Origin: Bacillus sp. FJAT-52991
GTDB lineage: Bacteria; Bacillota; Bacilli; Bacillales; Domibacillaceae
DNA: 64,000 bases
NCBI RefSeq assembly: GCF_037201805.1
Contig: NZ_CP147404.1
Location: 2,442,001-2,506,000, forward strand
Direction of reading: 5' to 3'
Position 1 is the first letter of the stretch. Each line of letters begins with the position of its first letter. Position numbers and translations under genes: made by a program. Below the pieces are notes generated by a model. It saw only the letters and a program-made list of their open reading frames with translations. It did no database searches and was not told the DNA's origin. Shown here one piece after another: positions 1 to 8,137 of this stretch.

Positions 1-255
1 TGGTTTCACATTTCTAGGTGCATACGTAGTGAACATTCTATTCTCTAACGTATACAAGTAGTAAAGCGCTTCACCTTTCACATGCTCTGTTGCTTCATTG
101 ACGGAATGAGAAGAAATTCGATAATTATAAGCTAGAGAGGTCAATAATCCGACAACTGAAAAAAGTGAAAGGAGAGAGATCGTTAACAACATCATACCCT
201 TTAAGATCGTTGACAAGTTGATAGACAAAATATAATTCGGCTGCGTCCCCTTCAT
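1..255 (-). CDS. spoIIP: Stage II sporulation protein P, N-terminal part (cut by window start)
   Basis: Peptidoglycan amidase/endopeptidase of the DMP engulfment complex, acting in the mother-cell membrane during sporulation. Only the first 85 codons are inside the window. They show a short basic/polar start, one transmembrane anchor at about residues 18-42 (hydrophobic run ending LLTSLAYN) and then an extracytoplasmic stretch containing LENRMFTTY, which resembles the MENHYF region of B. subtilis SpoIIP. The catalytic amidase domain would lie outside the window. The ATG is preceded by a GGGTGGA ribosome binding site. It lies just downstream of gpr on the same strand, the usual Bacillus order. 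Identity rests on this short N-terminus plus synteny. Confidence 0.8.
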   Translation of the reverse strand, partial: MKGTQPNYILSINLSTILKGMMLLTISLLSLFSVVGLLTSLAYNYRISSHSVNEATEHVKGEALYYLYTLENRMFTTYAPRNVKP

Positions 256-324
256 TGCTCCACCCTTTCTACTAAAGTCTTGTACTATACGTATGACAAT
301 AGAGAAAGAAGCAGAACCAATAGT

Positions 325-1431
325 TTACTTCGTGAAAAAGCCGGCATTTTGCTGATCAATCGCTGGATGAAGAGCCGCATTTAAGCTGTTCGCCAAAAGA
401 TTCGCTGTGTCTTCCATAAATAAATCAATTTCTTTTGGTGTGACCATTAAATTATGACCTAGTGGTGCTAGCACTTCATGAATAAGTTGCCGCTTTTCTT
501 CTTCTTGCAGCACACCAATCATTCCGAGAAAGGAACGTCGTTTTTCTTCATTCGGAAGGTGCTCATCCGTTAGCTTCTCACGCTTTCCAAACGAAAATCC
601 CCCTGGAGCCAAAGCGCTTGATGGTCGTTTTCCCTCAGTTATTTCTTTTCCTAAATGCTTCAAAATATAGTCAATCGTATCACTCGTAATCGATACGGCA
701 TCAACAACCGTCGGCACCCCAATCGCAATCACTGGAATCCCTAACGTTTTCTCACTAATTTCTTTTCGCTTATTCCCTACACCTGCCCCGGGATGTATCC
801 CACTATCTGATACTTGCACTGTGGCATTTACTCGTTCGATGGAGCGTGAAGCGAGGGCATCTACGACAATGATAAAATCAGGCTTTGACCTTTCCACGAC
901 CCCAAAAACGATATCGCTTGTCTCAATTCCCGTCATCCCCATTACACCAGGCACGAGAGAACTAACCGGCCGATATCCTTCCTCGACGTTTTCAGGCTGA
1001 AGCTCAAACAAATGCCTCGTCACCATCACAGAGCTACAGACGAGTGGACCAAGAGCATCTGGAGTCACATCGCTGTTACCAAGTCCAACAACTAAGCAAC
1101 TAGCTCCTTCTTGGATCCCCTTCTGTTTTAAAAAATCCGATAACTCAGCGGCTAATACTTTTTCTACTTCATGCTGATGAGTCGTATCATGACTTCGAAT
1201 CCCTTGAGATTCCACCGTCAAATACTGCCCCACTTTTTTCCCTGTTGTTTTCTCCCCTTCTTCATCAATCGTCACATTGGTAATCTTGATACCGTCCACT
1301 TCTCGTTCTTCTGTCCACACACCTGGTAATTCCTCGATTTGACCTTGTCGCTCTTGCGCCATGACCCTTGCTTCAACCGCCAAATCGGTTCGAACCTGGT
1401 AAACATCTAAATTAATTGACTTCTCTTCCAT
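325..1431 (-). CDS. gpr: Germination protease GPR (SASP endopeptidase)
   Basis: Peptidase family A25 protease that degrades small acid-soluble spore proteins early in germination. It is made in the forespore as a zymogen and removes its own N-terminal propeptide. The sequence reads like B. subtilis GPR over its whole length: the propeptide/cleavage zone [15 protein letters not shown] at the N-terminus, then [42 protein letters not shown] and [10 protein letters not shown]. At 368 residues it has normal family length. I start at the second possible ATG because GGGAG lies 9 bases before it, while the upstream in-frame ATG at 1455 has no ribosome binding site. It is followed by spoIIP, and diverges from rpsT. 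Forespore sigma-G control is expected from the family; I could not define the promoter. Confidence 0.95.
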   Translation of the reverse strand: MEEKSINLDVYQVRTDLAVEARVMAQERQGQIEELPGVWTEEREVDGIKITNVTIDEEGEKTTGKKVGQYLTVESQGIRSHDTTHQHEVEKVLAAELSDFLKQKGIQEGASCLVVGLGNSDVTPDALGPLVCSSVMVTRHLFELQPENVEEGYRPVSSLVPGVMGMTGIETSDIVFGVVERSKPDFIIVVDALASRSIERVNATVQVSDSGIHPGAGVGNKRKEISEKTLGIPVIAIGVPTVVDAVSITSDTIDYILKHLGKEITEGKRPSSALAPGGFSFGKREKLTDEHLPNEEKRRSFLGMIGVLQEEEKRQLIHEVLAPLGHNLMVTPKEIDLFMEDTANLLANSLNAALHPAIDQQNAGFFTK

Positions 1432-1520
1432 CGAAGTGATCTCCCTTCCATTCATGTTATTTTTCAGTTTACCCGACTGTGTAAAAGTTCATTCCTTGAC
1501 ACAAAATCCGAATGTAAGTA

Positions 1521-1549
1521 TTGCAATCTAGCGCCTCGTTTGATAGAAT
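1521..1549 (+). promoter_or_regulatory. Sigma-A promoter of rpsT
   Basis: TTGCAA (1521-1526) and TAGAAT (1544-1549) are separated by 17 bases, about 70 bases upstream of the rpsT start. A second candidate, TTGACA at 1496, has no good -10 at the right distance. Confidence 0.5.
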
Positions 1550-1618
1550 AACTTTTGTTCTTTAATTGTGAAAATCGAGCAATAAATAGAATCTCGATCG
1601 TTTTAGGAGGTGACAGGA

Positions 1619-1873
1619 ATGCCAAATATTAAATCTGCCATCAAACGCGTAAAAACTATTCAAAAACGTACTGAGCAAAACTCTCAAGTGAAATCAGCTA
1701 TGCGTACAGCTGTAAAGAAATTTGAAGTAGCGGTTGCTAACAACGAAGATAACGCGAAAGTACTTTTAACTGAAGCAGTAAGCAGCCTTGATAAAGCAGC
1801 AGCAAAAGGATTAATCCACAAAAACACTGCTAACCGTACAAAAGGCCGTCTTATGAAAAAGCTAAACGCTTAA
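1619..1873 (+). CDS. rpsT: 30S ribosomal protein S20
   Basis: Primary 16S rRNA-binding protein of the small subunit. The 84-residue product is lysine/alanine rich and has the standard N-terminus [13 protein letters not shown], a helical body, and the conserved C-terminal segment [19 protein letters not shown]. The ATG at 1619 is chosen because AGGAGGTG ends 6 bases before it; an in-frame GTG at 1610 lies inside that ribosome binding site. It is a single-gene unit with its own promoter and terminator, divergent from gpr and convergent with holA, as in B. subtilis. Confidence 0.98.
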   Translation: MPNIKSAIKRVKTIQKRTEQNSQVKSAMRTAVKKFEVAVANNEDNAKVLLTEAVSSLDKAAAKGLIHKNTANRTKGRLMKKLNA

Positions 1874-1878
1874 TAGCA

Positions 1879-1917
1879 AAAAGGGTTCGTCTCAACACTT
1901 ATGAGACGAACCCTTTT
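1879..1917 (+). terminator. rpsT terminator
   Basis: Perfect hairpin: AAAAGGGTTCGTCTCA pairs with TGAGACGAACCCTTTT around a 7-base loop, 6 bases after the rpsT stop. Confidence 0.8.
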
Positions 1918-1958
1918 CTGCACCGAAAGCGAAGCAACAGGTGCAAAAAAACTAATTT

Positions 1959-2012
1959 AGAAGGAGATGTCCCAAAAGTTTGCGACGCACACTTTTGGGA
2001 CATCTCCTTCTT
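1959..2012. terminator. Long hairpin between convergent rpsT and holA
   Basis: A perfect 20-base-pair or longer inverted repeat (arm AGAAGGAGATGTCCCAAAAG) with a loop of about 12 bases, directly after the holA stop. On the minus strand it is followed by a T-rich run, so it should terminate holA; it may also back up the rpsT terminator. Confidence 0.7.
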
Positions 2013-2013
2013 A

Positions 2014-3045
2014 TTATTTACACTTTGTCATTATTCCTTGTAATTGAAATAAAAACATTTCAATAATCATCTCTTTTGCCATCCCGCTTGATTTCATTTG
2101 CAAATCACTATCCGCCAGCTTCTTGATAATATAAACAAGCTGTTCATCTGTGAAATTCCGTGCTTGCCCAGCTGCTAGCTTGACCCGAAAAGGGTGTACC
2201 TTCAAAAAGCCCGCTATTTGCTGCTGTCCATACCCTTTTCTTGACAATTCTTTCGTCTGATAAATAAGACGAAATTGCGAGGCAATCAACGAAAGAATTT
2301 TAATCGGCTCCTCATTTAACTTCAGTAAATCATAATAAATTCGAAACGCTTCTTCTATTTTTCCTGTAACAATCCGATCCACTAGTGAAAAAATGTCTTG
2401 CTCAAGTGATCGAGCGGTCAGCTTGTCTACCATCTCCTTTGTAATCCGTTTCTTTCCTTGTGCATAAAGCGATAACTTATCGAGTTCTGACGTCAACATC
2501 ATTAAATTTGTACCAGCAAGCGCTAGTAAATGCTCAAGTGCTTCTTCATCCATTTCAACATGATGGCTTTTCGCTCGGTCTCGAAGCCACCCTTTCAATT
2601 CTTTTTCACCAAGCTTTTTTGCTTCTAGTACGGCAGCTTCTTTTTTTAATAGTTTCGTTAGCTTCTTTCGCTCATCTAGCTTTTCATAGGGGGCTAGCAA
2701 CACTAGAATCGTATACGGAGCCGGGTCTTTTATGTACTGCTCAAACTTCTGCAAATTATGCTCGACCTTTTCTTTCGTTCGTTCAGCCGTCAAAAACGTC
2801 GGATGATTTAAAAACACAACTTTCCTTTCTCCCATAAATGGAAACGTTTCTGCTTCCTCTAAAGCTGTCTCCACAGATGTTTCCTCTAAATCATATAGGG
2901 CGAAGTTAAAATCCATCTCCTCTTCCGTCAACGCGTTGGCAATCAGCTTTTGCTTCGTTTCATTGATTAAAAAATCTTCTTTTCCATATAATAAATAAAC
3001 AGAGGCAAACTGTTTTTGTTCAATTTCTTTCCAAATTGGTATCAA
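2014..3045 (-). CDS. holA: DNA polymerase III delta subunit
   Basis: Clamp-loader subunit that opens the beta sliding clamp (B. subtilis YqeN). The 343-residue product has the HolA start VYLLYGKEDFLINET, the motif AETFPFMGERKVV, the stretch LLAPYEKLDERKKLTK, and a C-terminal collar domain with ARSLEQDIF and LNEEPIKILSLIASQFRLI. Walker A is absent, as normal for delta. The start is TTG, supported by GGAGAG 9 bases upstream; no in-frame ATG fits. It is transcribed alone, convergent with rpsT, with yqzM on the other side. Confidence 0.95.
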   Translation of the reverse strand: MIPIWKEIEQKQFASVYLLYGKEDFLINETKQKLIANALTEEEMDFNFALYDLEETSVETALEEAETFPFMGERKVVFLNHPTFLTAERTKEKVEHNLQKFEQYIKDPAPYTILVLLAPYEKLDERKKLTKLLKKEAAVLEAKKLGEKELKGWLRDRAKSHHVEMDEEALEHLLALAGTNLMMLTSELDKLSLYAQGKKRITKEMVDKLTARSLEQDIFSLVDRIVTGKIEEAFRIYYDLLKLNEEPIKILSLIASQFRLIYQTKELSRKGYGQQQIAGFLKVHPFRVKLAAGQARNFTDEQLVYIIKKLADSDLQMKSSGMAKEMIIEMFLFQLQGIMTKCK

Positions 3046-3329
3046 GGGCTTTTTCTCTCCATTTTCGTTTGATACTATTTATGTTAAAAAAGCCTGATCC
3101 ATTTGACAAGGGGAAACTGATCCAGGAGCCTCCCCTTGAGATCTATATGAACGCCAACAATGATGTCCCGGAAACAGCTTTGCTGACGGTGATCGCGTCT
3201 TACTTGTATTTTCACCGAATTTGTGAAATTTATCGAAGTTAACTCTTGTCAGCACAGGAAATTGTCAAGAGAAGTCTAGATTTTTCAGAAATGATCGTCT
3301 ATACTAGAATGGAAATAGGAGGGGTAGTT

Positions 3330-3461
3330 GTGAACGAATTTGAAAAAAATGTCCAATCAAAGCGTAATGACGCAGTAGATTCCGGTGTTGGATTTATCGT
3401 TTCTTTCGGTTTCTTTGCTACAATGTTTATTATTGCAACAGCTATCAAAATGATCGGATAA
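3330..3461 (+). CDS. yqzM: YqzM family small membrane protein
   Basis: A 43-residue protein: a charged, soluble N-terminus (NEFEKNVQSKRNDAVDSG) followed by a single hydrophobic helix (VGFIVSFGFFATMFIIATAI). It matches remembered B. subtilis YqzM, encoded at the same place between holA and comEC. The start is GTG, preceded by AGGAGGGG at 6-base spacing; the open frame begins further upstream but without a ribosome binding site. Function unknown; a membrane location is inferred from the helix. Confidence 0.88.
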   Translation: MNEFEKNVQSKRNDAVDSGVGFIVSFGFFATMFIIATAIKMIG

Positions 3462-3470
3462 CTTTGTGTG

Positions 3471-3500
3471 AGAAGCTCGCCACTCGGCGAGCTTCTTTCT
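3471..3500. terminator. Bidirectional terminator yqzM / comEC
   Basis: AGAAGCTCGCC pairs with GGCGAGCTTCT (3471-3496) and is followed by TTTCTTTT on the plus strand. It sits between the convergent ends of yqzM and comEC. Confidence 0.75.
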
Positions 3501-3506
3501 TTTATT

Positions 3507-5798
3507 TTACGGAATACATGTAGAAAATGTGCCTTGCCTGCCACGAAAAGTATAAGTAATCTCTCCGTGAAGATCCGTTCTCCATATTTTCACTTGATGC
3601 TCATGAAGCCGCTGAACCACTTCTCGATGTGGATGTCCATAACGATTTTTTCTGCCGACAGAGATAATACCATATTCAGGCGTCGTTTCAGCGACAAATT
3701 CCTCAGCTGTCGATGTTTTACTTCCATGATGGCCGAGTTTGACAAAATCAACATCCATATCGAAGCGATCCACCATCTTTTTTTCCGCATGGACCTCGGC
3801 ATCCCCAGTAAATAACCACTTTTTCCCGCCTATTTGAGCATATAATACAAGGGAATCATCATTGCCTTCATATTGATCATCTTCCGGCGATAAAAATTGA
3901 AAAAAAGACTCTTCAGCTTGCCAGCTCTCTTTAAATGTGCCGTAGCGAACAGGAACATGAAACCTCTTCGCTTGTTCGATCGTTTGTTGCATCACTGGTT
4001 TCACCTCAGAGCCTGGACTAATAATCACTTCTTTTATCTCCATGTAAGGAAACAGTTCGGTCGCTGAACCAATATGATCATAATCACTATGGGTTAAAAT
4101 GAGCTTATCAATTCGAGTGATGCCCATACTTTTAAAATAAGGTAACAACACATCTTCACCAATGGTAAAATCCCTTCTTTGCTTCTGCCACTCCTCTTTA
4201 TGAAAGGGAAGTACTCCTCCTGTATCAATCAAATAATTCCCTTGATTAAAGGGCAATTTAATGAATGTTGCATCCCCTTGGCCAATATCAATAAACGTCA
4301 CCTCTCCTTTTGGCGAATACGTTTGTGCGATGATTTGAGCACTCACTGCAAAGGTCAGCATCAAAAATACCGGCTGTAACCTTTTCGATTTTTCCCAATA
4401 CAAAAAGGCAACAAGACCAATACAAAAGGAACACACGAAAAAGAGAGGCATCGGACGACCTGTCACAACAACAGCAAACGGCCATGCACTCACTTTCATC
4501 GCTGCCTCGTCCACCCGACTTAACATCTCACCTAATGGCGACAAAAGGGACAATATAGGCGGAAACGTAAAACTAAGAATATAAATCACAAGAAGACAAG
4601 GTAAAAGGAGAAAAGAATAAAAAGGAACAAAAAACAAGTTCGCGACAAACGAATAAATCGAGATTTCAAAAAAATGATACATCATCACCGGTAAGCCAGC
4701 AATTTGAGATACAGTGGTGATAGCAAACATTTTTCCAAGAAAAGATGTTGGATAGGATAAAATCGACTGAGAGGAAAGAATAAGTGAGAAGCTAACGAGA
4801 TAGGAAAGTTGAAATCCTACTTGATAAAGAAAATATGGATCATACATGAGGACGAGCAAAAAGCTGAGGCTTAGCGCATCAAGAGGGGTGAACTTCCGTT
4901 GAAATCGAATCGCAAGCAAAATAAGAATAGTCATTAAACAAGCTCGAACGACAGGAGGCGATCCACCAGCAAGTAGAGCATAAACAGGTAGCACAGTCAA
5001 TAAGATGACTTGCGACCGCTCTTTCGTCACGCCTATTCGAATGAGAAAATAATATAAAAAAGTAGTCATTAAGCCGACATGAAGTCCCGAAATGGCTAAT
5101 AAATGAATAATTCCTAGCCGCTGATACGCTTTTGTTATTTCTTCTTCCGCTAGCGTTCGGTCACCAAACAATAAAGCAGCGGCAGTGGATTGTAAACTCT
5201 CCGGAAACATTTCTTTTATATGATCAATTCCTTTAGCGCGCCACAAGAAAATTTTTTGTTGCACAGAAAGCTTCGGCTGATAACAAGAGGATAAAGAAAG
5301 ACGGTTTACTTTCATTTGCCAAAAAATATGTTGATTGGCCAAAAAGCTTCGATAATTAAATCCATGGCGATTACGTGCCTCTGCTGGTAGCTCTAGCGTG
5401 CCTGAAATGTCACATATCGTTCCCGGCAACAGCTGCTTCAGCTTGTTTGCTTCTTCCTGTGAAGAAAGCTTATAACTCAAACGCAGCTTTTCATCCGTAG
5501 CAGATATGACCGTTGCTTTTAATCGATCTCCATCTATGACCGTATCTTCTGTGAACGACACTCGAAACGTCTCTTCATCACCTGTATAGGTAGAATGATG
5601 TTGCTTTTCATAAAATTGACCGACAAAAAACGCCAGAATCGCAGAAACGAGCATGATTTGCTTCATCCGTCCTGCTAATCGTATGAATAGATAAAGTGCT
5701 AGCACTGTGAGAAATAGTCGGACACTCCCTAAAGAAGGAAGTGCCCACACCATTCCTACTAACGAAAACAACGCGACATAAATGATTTTTCCGCGCAT
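3507..5798 (-). CDS. comEC: ComEC DNA internalization channel protein
   Basis: Polytopic membrane protein that carries single-stranded DNA across the cell membrane in natural transformation. In 763 residues it shows two N-terminal membrane segments, an OB-like extracellular part (about 75-180), the Competence domain with LLFGDRTLAEEE, LAISGLHVGLM and LAGGSPPVVRACLM, a multi-helix membrane block to about 480, and a C-terminal metallo-beta-lactamase domain (about 490-763) with FIDIGQGDATFI, LTHSDYDHIG and KLGHHGSKTST, giving the metal ligands expected of a nuclease. It is full length with AAGGGAGG before the ATG. It is the last gene of comEA-comEB-comEC, 10 bases after comEB. Its integrity suggests that the uptake machinery is functional. 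Confidence 0.97.
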   Translation of the reverse strand: MRGKIIYVALFSLVGMVWALPSLGSVRLFLTVLALYLFIRLAGRMKQIMLVSAILAFFVGQFYEKQHHSTYTGDEETFRVSFTEDTVIDGDRLKATVISATDEKLRLSYKLSSQEEANKLKQLLPGTICDISGTLELPAEARNRHGFNYRSFLANQHIFWQMKVNRLSLSSCYQPKLSVQQKIFLWRAKGIDHIKEMFPESLQSTAAALLFGDRTLAEEEITKAYQRLGIIHLLAISGLHVGLMTTFLYYFLIRIGVTKERSQVILLTVLPVYALLAGGSPPVVRACLMTILILLAIRFQRKFTPLDALSLSFLLVLMYDPYFLYQVGFQLSYLVSFSLILSSQSILSYPTSFLGKMFAITTVSQIAGLPVMMYHFFEISIYSFVANLFFVPFYSFLLLPCLLVIYILSFTFPPILSLLSPLGEMLSRVDEAAMKVSAWPFAVVVTGRPMPLFFVCSFCIGLVAFLYWEKSKRLQPVFLMLTFAVSAQIIAQTYSPKGEVTFIDIGQGDATFIKLPFNQGNYLIDTGGVLPFHKEEWQKQRRDFTIGEDVLLPYFKSMGITRIDKLILTHSDYDHIGSATELFPYMEIKEVIISPGSEVKPVMQQTIEQAKRFHVPVRYGTFKESWQAEESFFQFLSPEDDQYEGNDDSLVLYAQIGGKKWLFTGDAEVHAEKKMVDRFDMDVDFVKLGHHGSKTSTAEEFVAETTPEYGIISVGRKNRYGHPHREVVQRLHEHQVKIWRTDLHGEITYTFRGRQGTFSTCIP

Positions 5799-5808
5799 AC
5801 AGCCTCCC

Positions 5809-6228
5809 TTAATTCAGTTTTGGCAAATGCTTCACTTCAATCCCCTTCAAAAAGTGCTGATTCCATTTATTTGGATAGGCATGACGATAAATAATTCGTT
5901 GAATGCCAGCTTGTGCTAAAGTCTTCGCGCAGTTTTCACAAGGCTCATGGGTAACGTAAGCAGCGGCTCCCTTTAATCGATCTCGATCGGCATGAAGAAC
6001 GGCATTTAGTTCCGCATGCAGACAGCGAATACATCTTTTTTCATCGGACAATAGACAACCTTCTTCGTCACAATGCTCATGCCCATGGATTGATCCGTTA
6101 TATCCCGTTGCTACAATATGCTTGTCCTTTACAATGACACAACCCACATGCAGACGATTACACGTCGAACGCGTCGATACAACCTCCGCAATATCTAAAA
6201 AATATTCATCCCAGCTTTTTCTGCTCAT
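5809..6228 (-). CDS. comEB: ComEB, dCMP deaminase-like protein (short form)
   Basis: Cytidine/deoxycytidylate deaminase family member of the comE operon; its role in competence is not established. The zinc site is intact: HAELNAVL supplies His and the catalytic Glu, and PCENCAK the two Cys. A second Cys/His set (HCDEEGCLLSDEKRC) fits the structural zinc of dCMP deaminases. At 139 residues it lacks the roughly 50-residue C-terminal extension I remember for B. subtilis ComEB (189 residues), but it has the usual length of the core enzyme and ends at a clean stop. Ribosome binding site GGAG 5 bases before the ATG. Between comEA and comEC. Confidence 0.9.
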   Translation of the reverse strand: MSRKSWDEYFLDIAEVVSTRSTCNRLHVGCVIVKDKHIVATGYNGSIHGHEHCDEEGCLLSDEKRCIRCLHAELNAVLHADRDRLKGAAAYVTHEPCENCAKTLAQAGIQRIIYRHAYPNKWNQHFLKGIEVKHLPKLN

Positions 6229-6299
6229 TCTTACTCCACTCTTTCTAGAAAATTCTTTTCTTTAGTTTAGCGAGAAAAAAAGGGGATCGTCAACGAATT

Positions 6300-6968
6300 T
6301 TAATTAATAGTGATTAGTGGTTGCAATTTCTCAAATGTTTTGTCACCGATGCCAGTCACATTTTTCAAATCTTCCGGTTGAGCAAACGCCCCTGTCGTTT
6401 CTCGATAATCAATAATCGCCTGAGCTTTCGCCTCCCCTATCCCTGGAAGCTCCTGCAATTCGGCAGACGTCGCTGTATTAATATTGATTCCCCCTCCTTG
6501 CTCAGCGCCACTTGAACTAGCTGTTTGCGCGCCACTAGACACTCCGCTAGTACCTGGAGCAGTGGCAGCTTGAACGGGCGGCTCCTCCCCTACTTTTGGA
6601 ATGTAGATCACCATTTCATCTTGGAGCTTTTGAGCTAAATTGACTGTCGTACGATCTGCTTCTTTTTGAAACCCTCCTGCTTTAGCTACCGCATCATTGA
6701 TTCGCTCCTCACTAGATAAGGAGTAAATACCAGGCATTTTGACTGCCCCTTTAATGTCTACCGTAACGGTTTGAGGCTGCTCGGGAGCTTTCACTTCTGT
6801 TGGAGCAGTCGTCACTTTCTCTTGCAACGGCGGTGTAGCCTCCTCAATGGCAAATGGTTCAGGTGGAGGTTCCTCCTCCTCTGATAACTGATACAACCCA
6901 AACACACAAACACCAGCGGCAATTAAAGCGTGTGTTTTATACTTTTCAAGCCATGCTTTCACATCCAC
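6300..6968 (-). CDS. comEA: ComEA DNA receptor
   Basis: Membrane-anchored double-stranded DNA receptor for transformation. The 222-residue product has one N-terminal transmembrane helix (about residues 13-26), a flexible acidic/proline-rich linker, an SLBB/soluble-ligand-type domain with VDIKGAVKMPGIYSL (about 68-130), a Gly/Ser/Ala linker, and a C-terminal helix-hairpin-helix DNA-binding domain with ININTATSAELQELPGIG and VTGIGDKTFEKL. The start is GTG, 6 bases after AGAGGTG. First gene of the comE operon. Its upstream region is shared with divergent comER and contains a hairpin repeat (7029-7181) that would separate the comE promoter from comER. Confidence 0.96.
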   Translation of the reverse strand: MDVKAWLEKYKTHALIAAGVCVFGLYQLSEEEEPPPEPFAIEEATPPLQEKVTTAPTEVKAPEQPQTVTVDIKGAVKMPGIYSLSSEERINDAVAKAGGFQKEADRTTVNLAQKLQDEMVIYIPKVGEEPPVQAATAPGTSGVSSGAQTASSSGAEQGGGININTATSAELQELPGIGEAKAQAIIDYRETTGAFAQPEDLKNVTGIGDKTFEKLQPLITIN

Positions 6969-7028
6969 TCTTTACACCTCTTTTGCATAAACTTTTTTTA
7001 ACAACATACATTGTAAAAGCCGTATTTC

Positions 7029-7181
7029 TATAAAGTGAAACTTCAGTCAGTGGGGGTTTTCTTCACCCCCCACTGATTGTTAGTTGAACCAATCGGGCGT
7101 TTACTCCCCCCACCTACATGCCTGCGTTTCTTCTGCCATGTTAAAGTGGGGGGATCTTACAGCCCGTTAATGCGGGATAAA
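7029..7181 (+). repeat. Hairpin-ended repeat, copy A (possible non-autonomous IS200/IS605-like element)
   Basis: A 153-base element present again at 29109-29219. It starts TATAAAGTGAAACTTC and ends GTTAATGCGGGATAAA. The left end folds as TCAGTGGGGG / CCCCCACTGA; an inner pair is ACTCCCCCCAC / GTGGGGGG; GGGC near 7094 can pair with GCCC near 7162; the right end is CCCG-TTAATG-CGGG. No open reading frame is inside. It ends two bases before the ribosome binding site of comER. Asymmetric ends with subterminal hairpins and no terminal inverted repeat suggest an IS200/IS605-related passive element; a cis-regulatory RNA is the alternative. Confidence 0.6.
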
Positions 7182-7193
7182 GGGGGGAAACCA

Positions 7194-8018
7194 ATGAAAA
7201 CGGGAGTCATCGGAACTGGTAATATGGGAGAAATCTTAATTCATGCGCTGATCGATTCAAACGCCATTGCAGCTACTGACTTATTCATCATTAATCGCAC
7301 TGTGGAAAAAACAAAGCGCATCCAAATAAAGCATCCTCAAGTCACTATTTGTGATTCCATTGCTGATTTGGTACAAATTTGTGATCGTGTGTTTATCTGT
7401 GTGAAGCCTCACGACATTTTTCCAATGCTTAATGAAGTAAAGCATTTATTTCGGCCATCACAATGCGCTATTTCGATTACAAGTCCTGTTAGCACGGCTC
7501 AATTGGAATCCATTCTTCCTTGTTCATGTATTCGAATGATTCCTAGCATTACAAACAAAGTGCTTTCAGGAGCTGTCTTATATACATTCGGTGAAAAATG
7601 TCAAACCAACTGGAAAGTGAAAATGAAGGAAACGATGAGGTGTATCAGTAGTGATGCCGTGGAAATTGAAGAATCCATCACGCGAGCCGCTTCGGATCTC
7701 GTGAGCTGCGGACCAGCCTTTCTCAGCTTTTTAACTCGGAAGTTTATTGAAGGAGCAGAAACAACAGGAATGAACGCAAAAACAGCAGAAACATTAGCGG
7801 AATGCATGTTAATAGGGCTAGGAGAACTGTTTAAACAGAAAGAATATACATTAGCAGAGCTAGAAGAAAAAGTGTGTGTCAAAGGCGGTGTCACTGGAAA
7901 AGGAATTGAAGTATTAGAAGCAGAAGTGGGAGAGATGTTCACTAAATTGTTCCAAGCCACCCATAAGAAGTTTGCGGACGACAAACAAGAAACAACTGCG
8001 CAATTTGGAATCACATAA
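7194..8018 (+). CDS. comER: ComER, pyrroline-5-carboxylate reductase-like protein
   Basis: NAD(P)-binding protein of the P5C reductase (ProC) family. The 274-residue product opens with the Rossmann motif KTGVIGTGNMGEI and has a helical C-terminal dimerization domain with SCGPAFLSFL and KGGVTGKGIEVLEA, where ProC proteins usually have GGxT. Known for B. subtilis: comER lies opposite comEA and is not needed for competence; links to sporulation and biofilm timing were reported. Enzyme activity is not shown. The ATG at 7194 follows AAGGGGGG at 7180-7187; the open frame extends further upstream only through the hairpin repeat. Confidence 0.9.
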   Translation: MKTGVIGTGNMGEILIHALIDSNAIAATDLFIINRTVEKTKRIQIKHPQVTICDSIADLVQICDRVFICVKPHDIFPMLNEVKHLFRPSQCAISITSPVSTAQLESILPCSCIRMIPSITNKVLSGAVLYTFGEKCQTNWKVKMKETMRCISSDAVEIEESITRAASDLVSCGPAFLSFLTRKFIEGAETTGMNAKTAETLAECMLIGLGELFKQKEYTLAELEEKVCVKGGVTGKGIEVLEAEVGEMFTKLFQATHKKFADDKQETTAQFGIT

Positions 8019-8074
8019 CTTATTCGCTATGTATACGAAAAAACCTTTTTATTTACAAAATTTTTTTACATCAT

Positions 8075-8123
8075 GAAAGCTCTCGATAACGACCACATAG
8101 ATCAGCCGTTATCGAGAGCTTTC
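8075..8123. terminator. Bidirectional terminator comER / yqeM
   Basis: GAAAGCTCTCGATAACG pairs perfectly with CGTTATCGAGAGCTTTC around a 15-base loop, between two convergent genes. T-rich runs occur on both sides. Confidence 0.75.
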
Positions 8124-8137
8124 TATTCACTATCACT

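Noticed and set aside
5809..6228. comEB as a frameshifted or truncated pseudogene
   Set aside because: Although shorter than the B. subtilis protein, all zinc ligands and the catalytic Glu are present, the stop is clean and comEC follows with normal spacing.
7077..7193. N-terminal extension of comER upstream of 7194
   Set aside because: The extension reads through the hairpin repeat, and the ATG at 7194 has a strong ribosome binding site and gives the normal Rossmann start.
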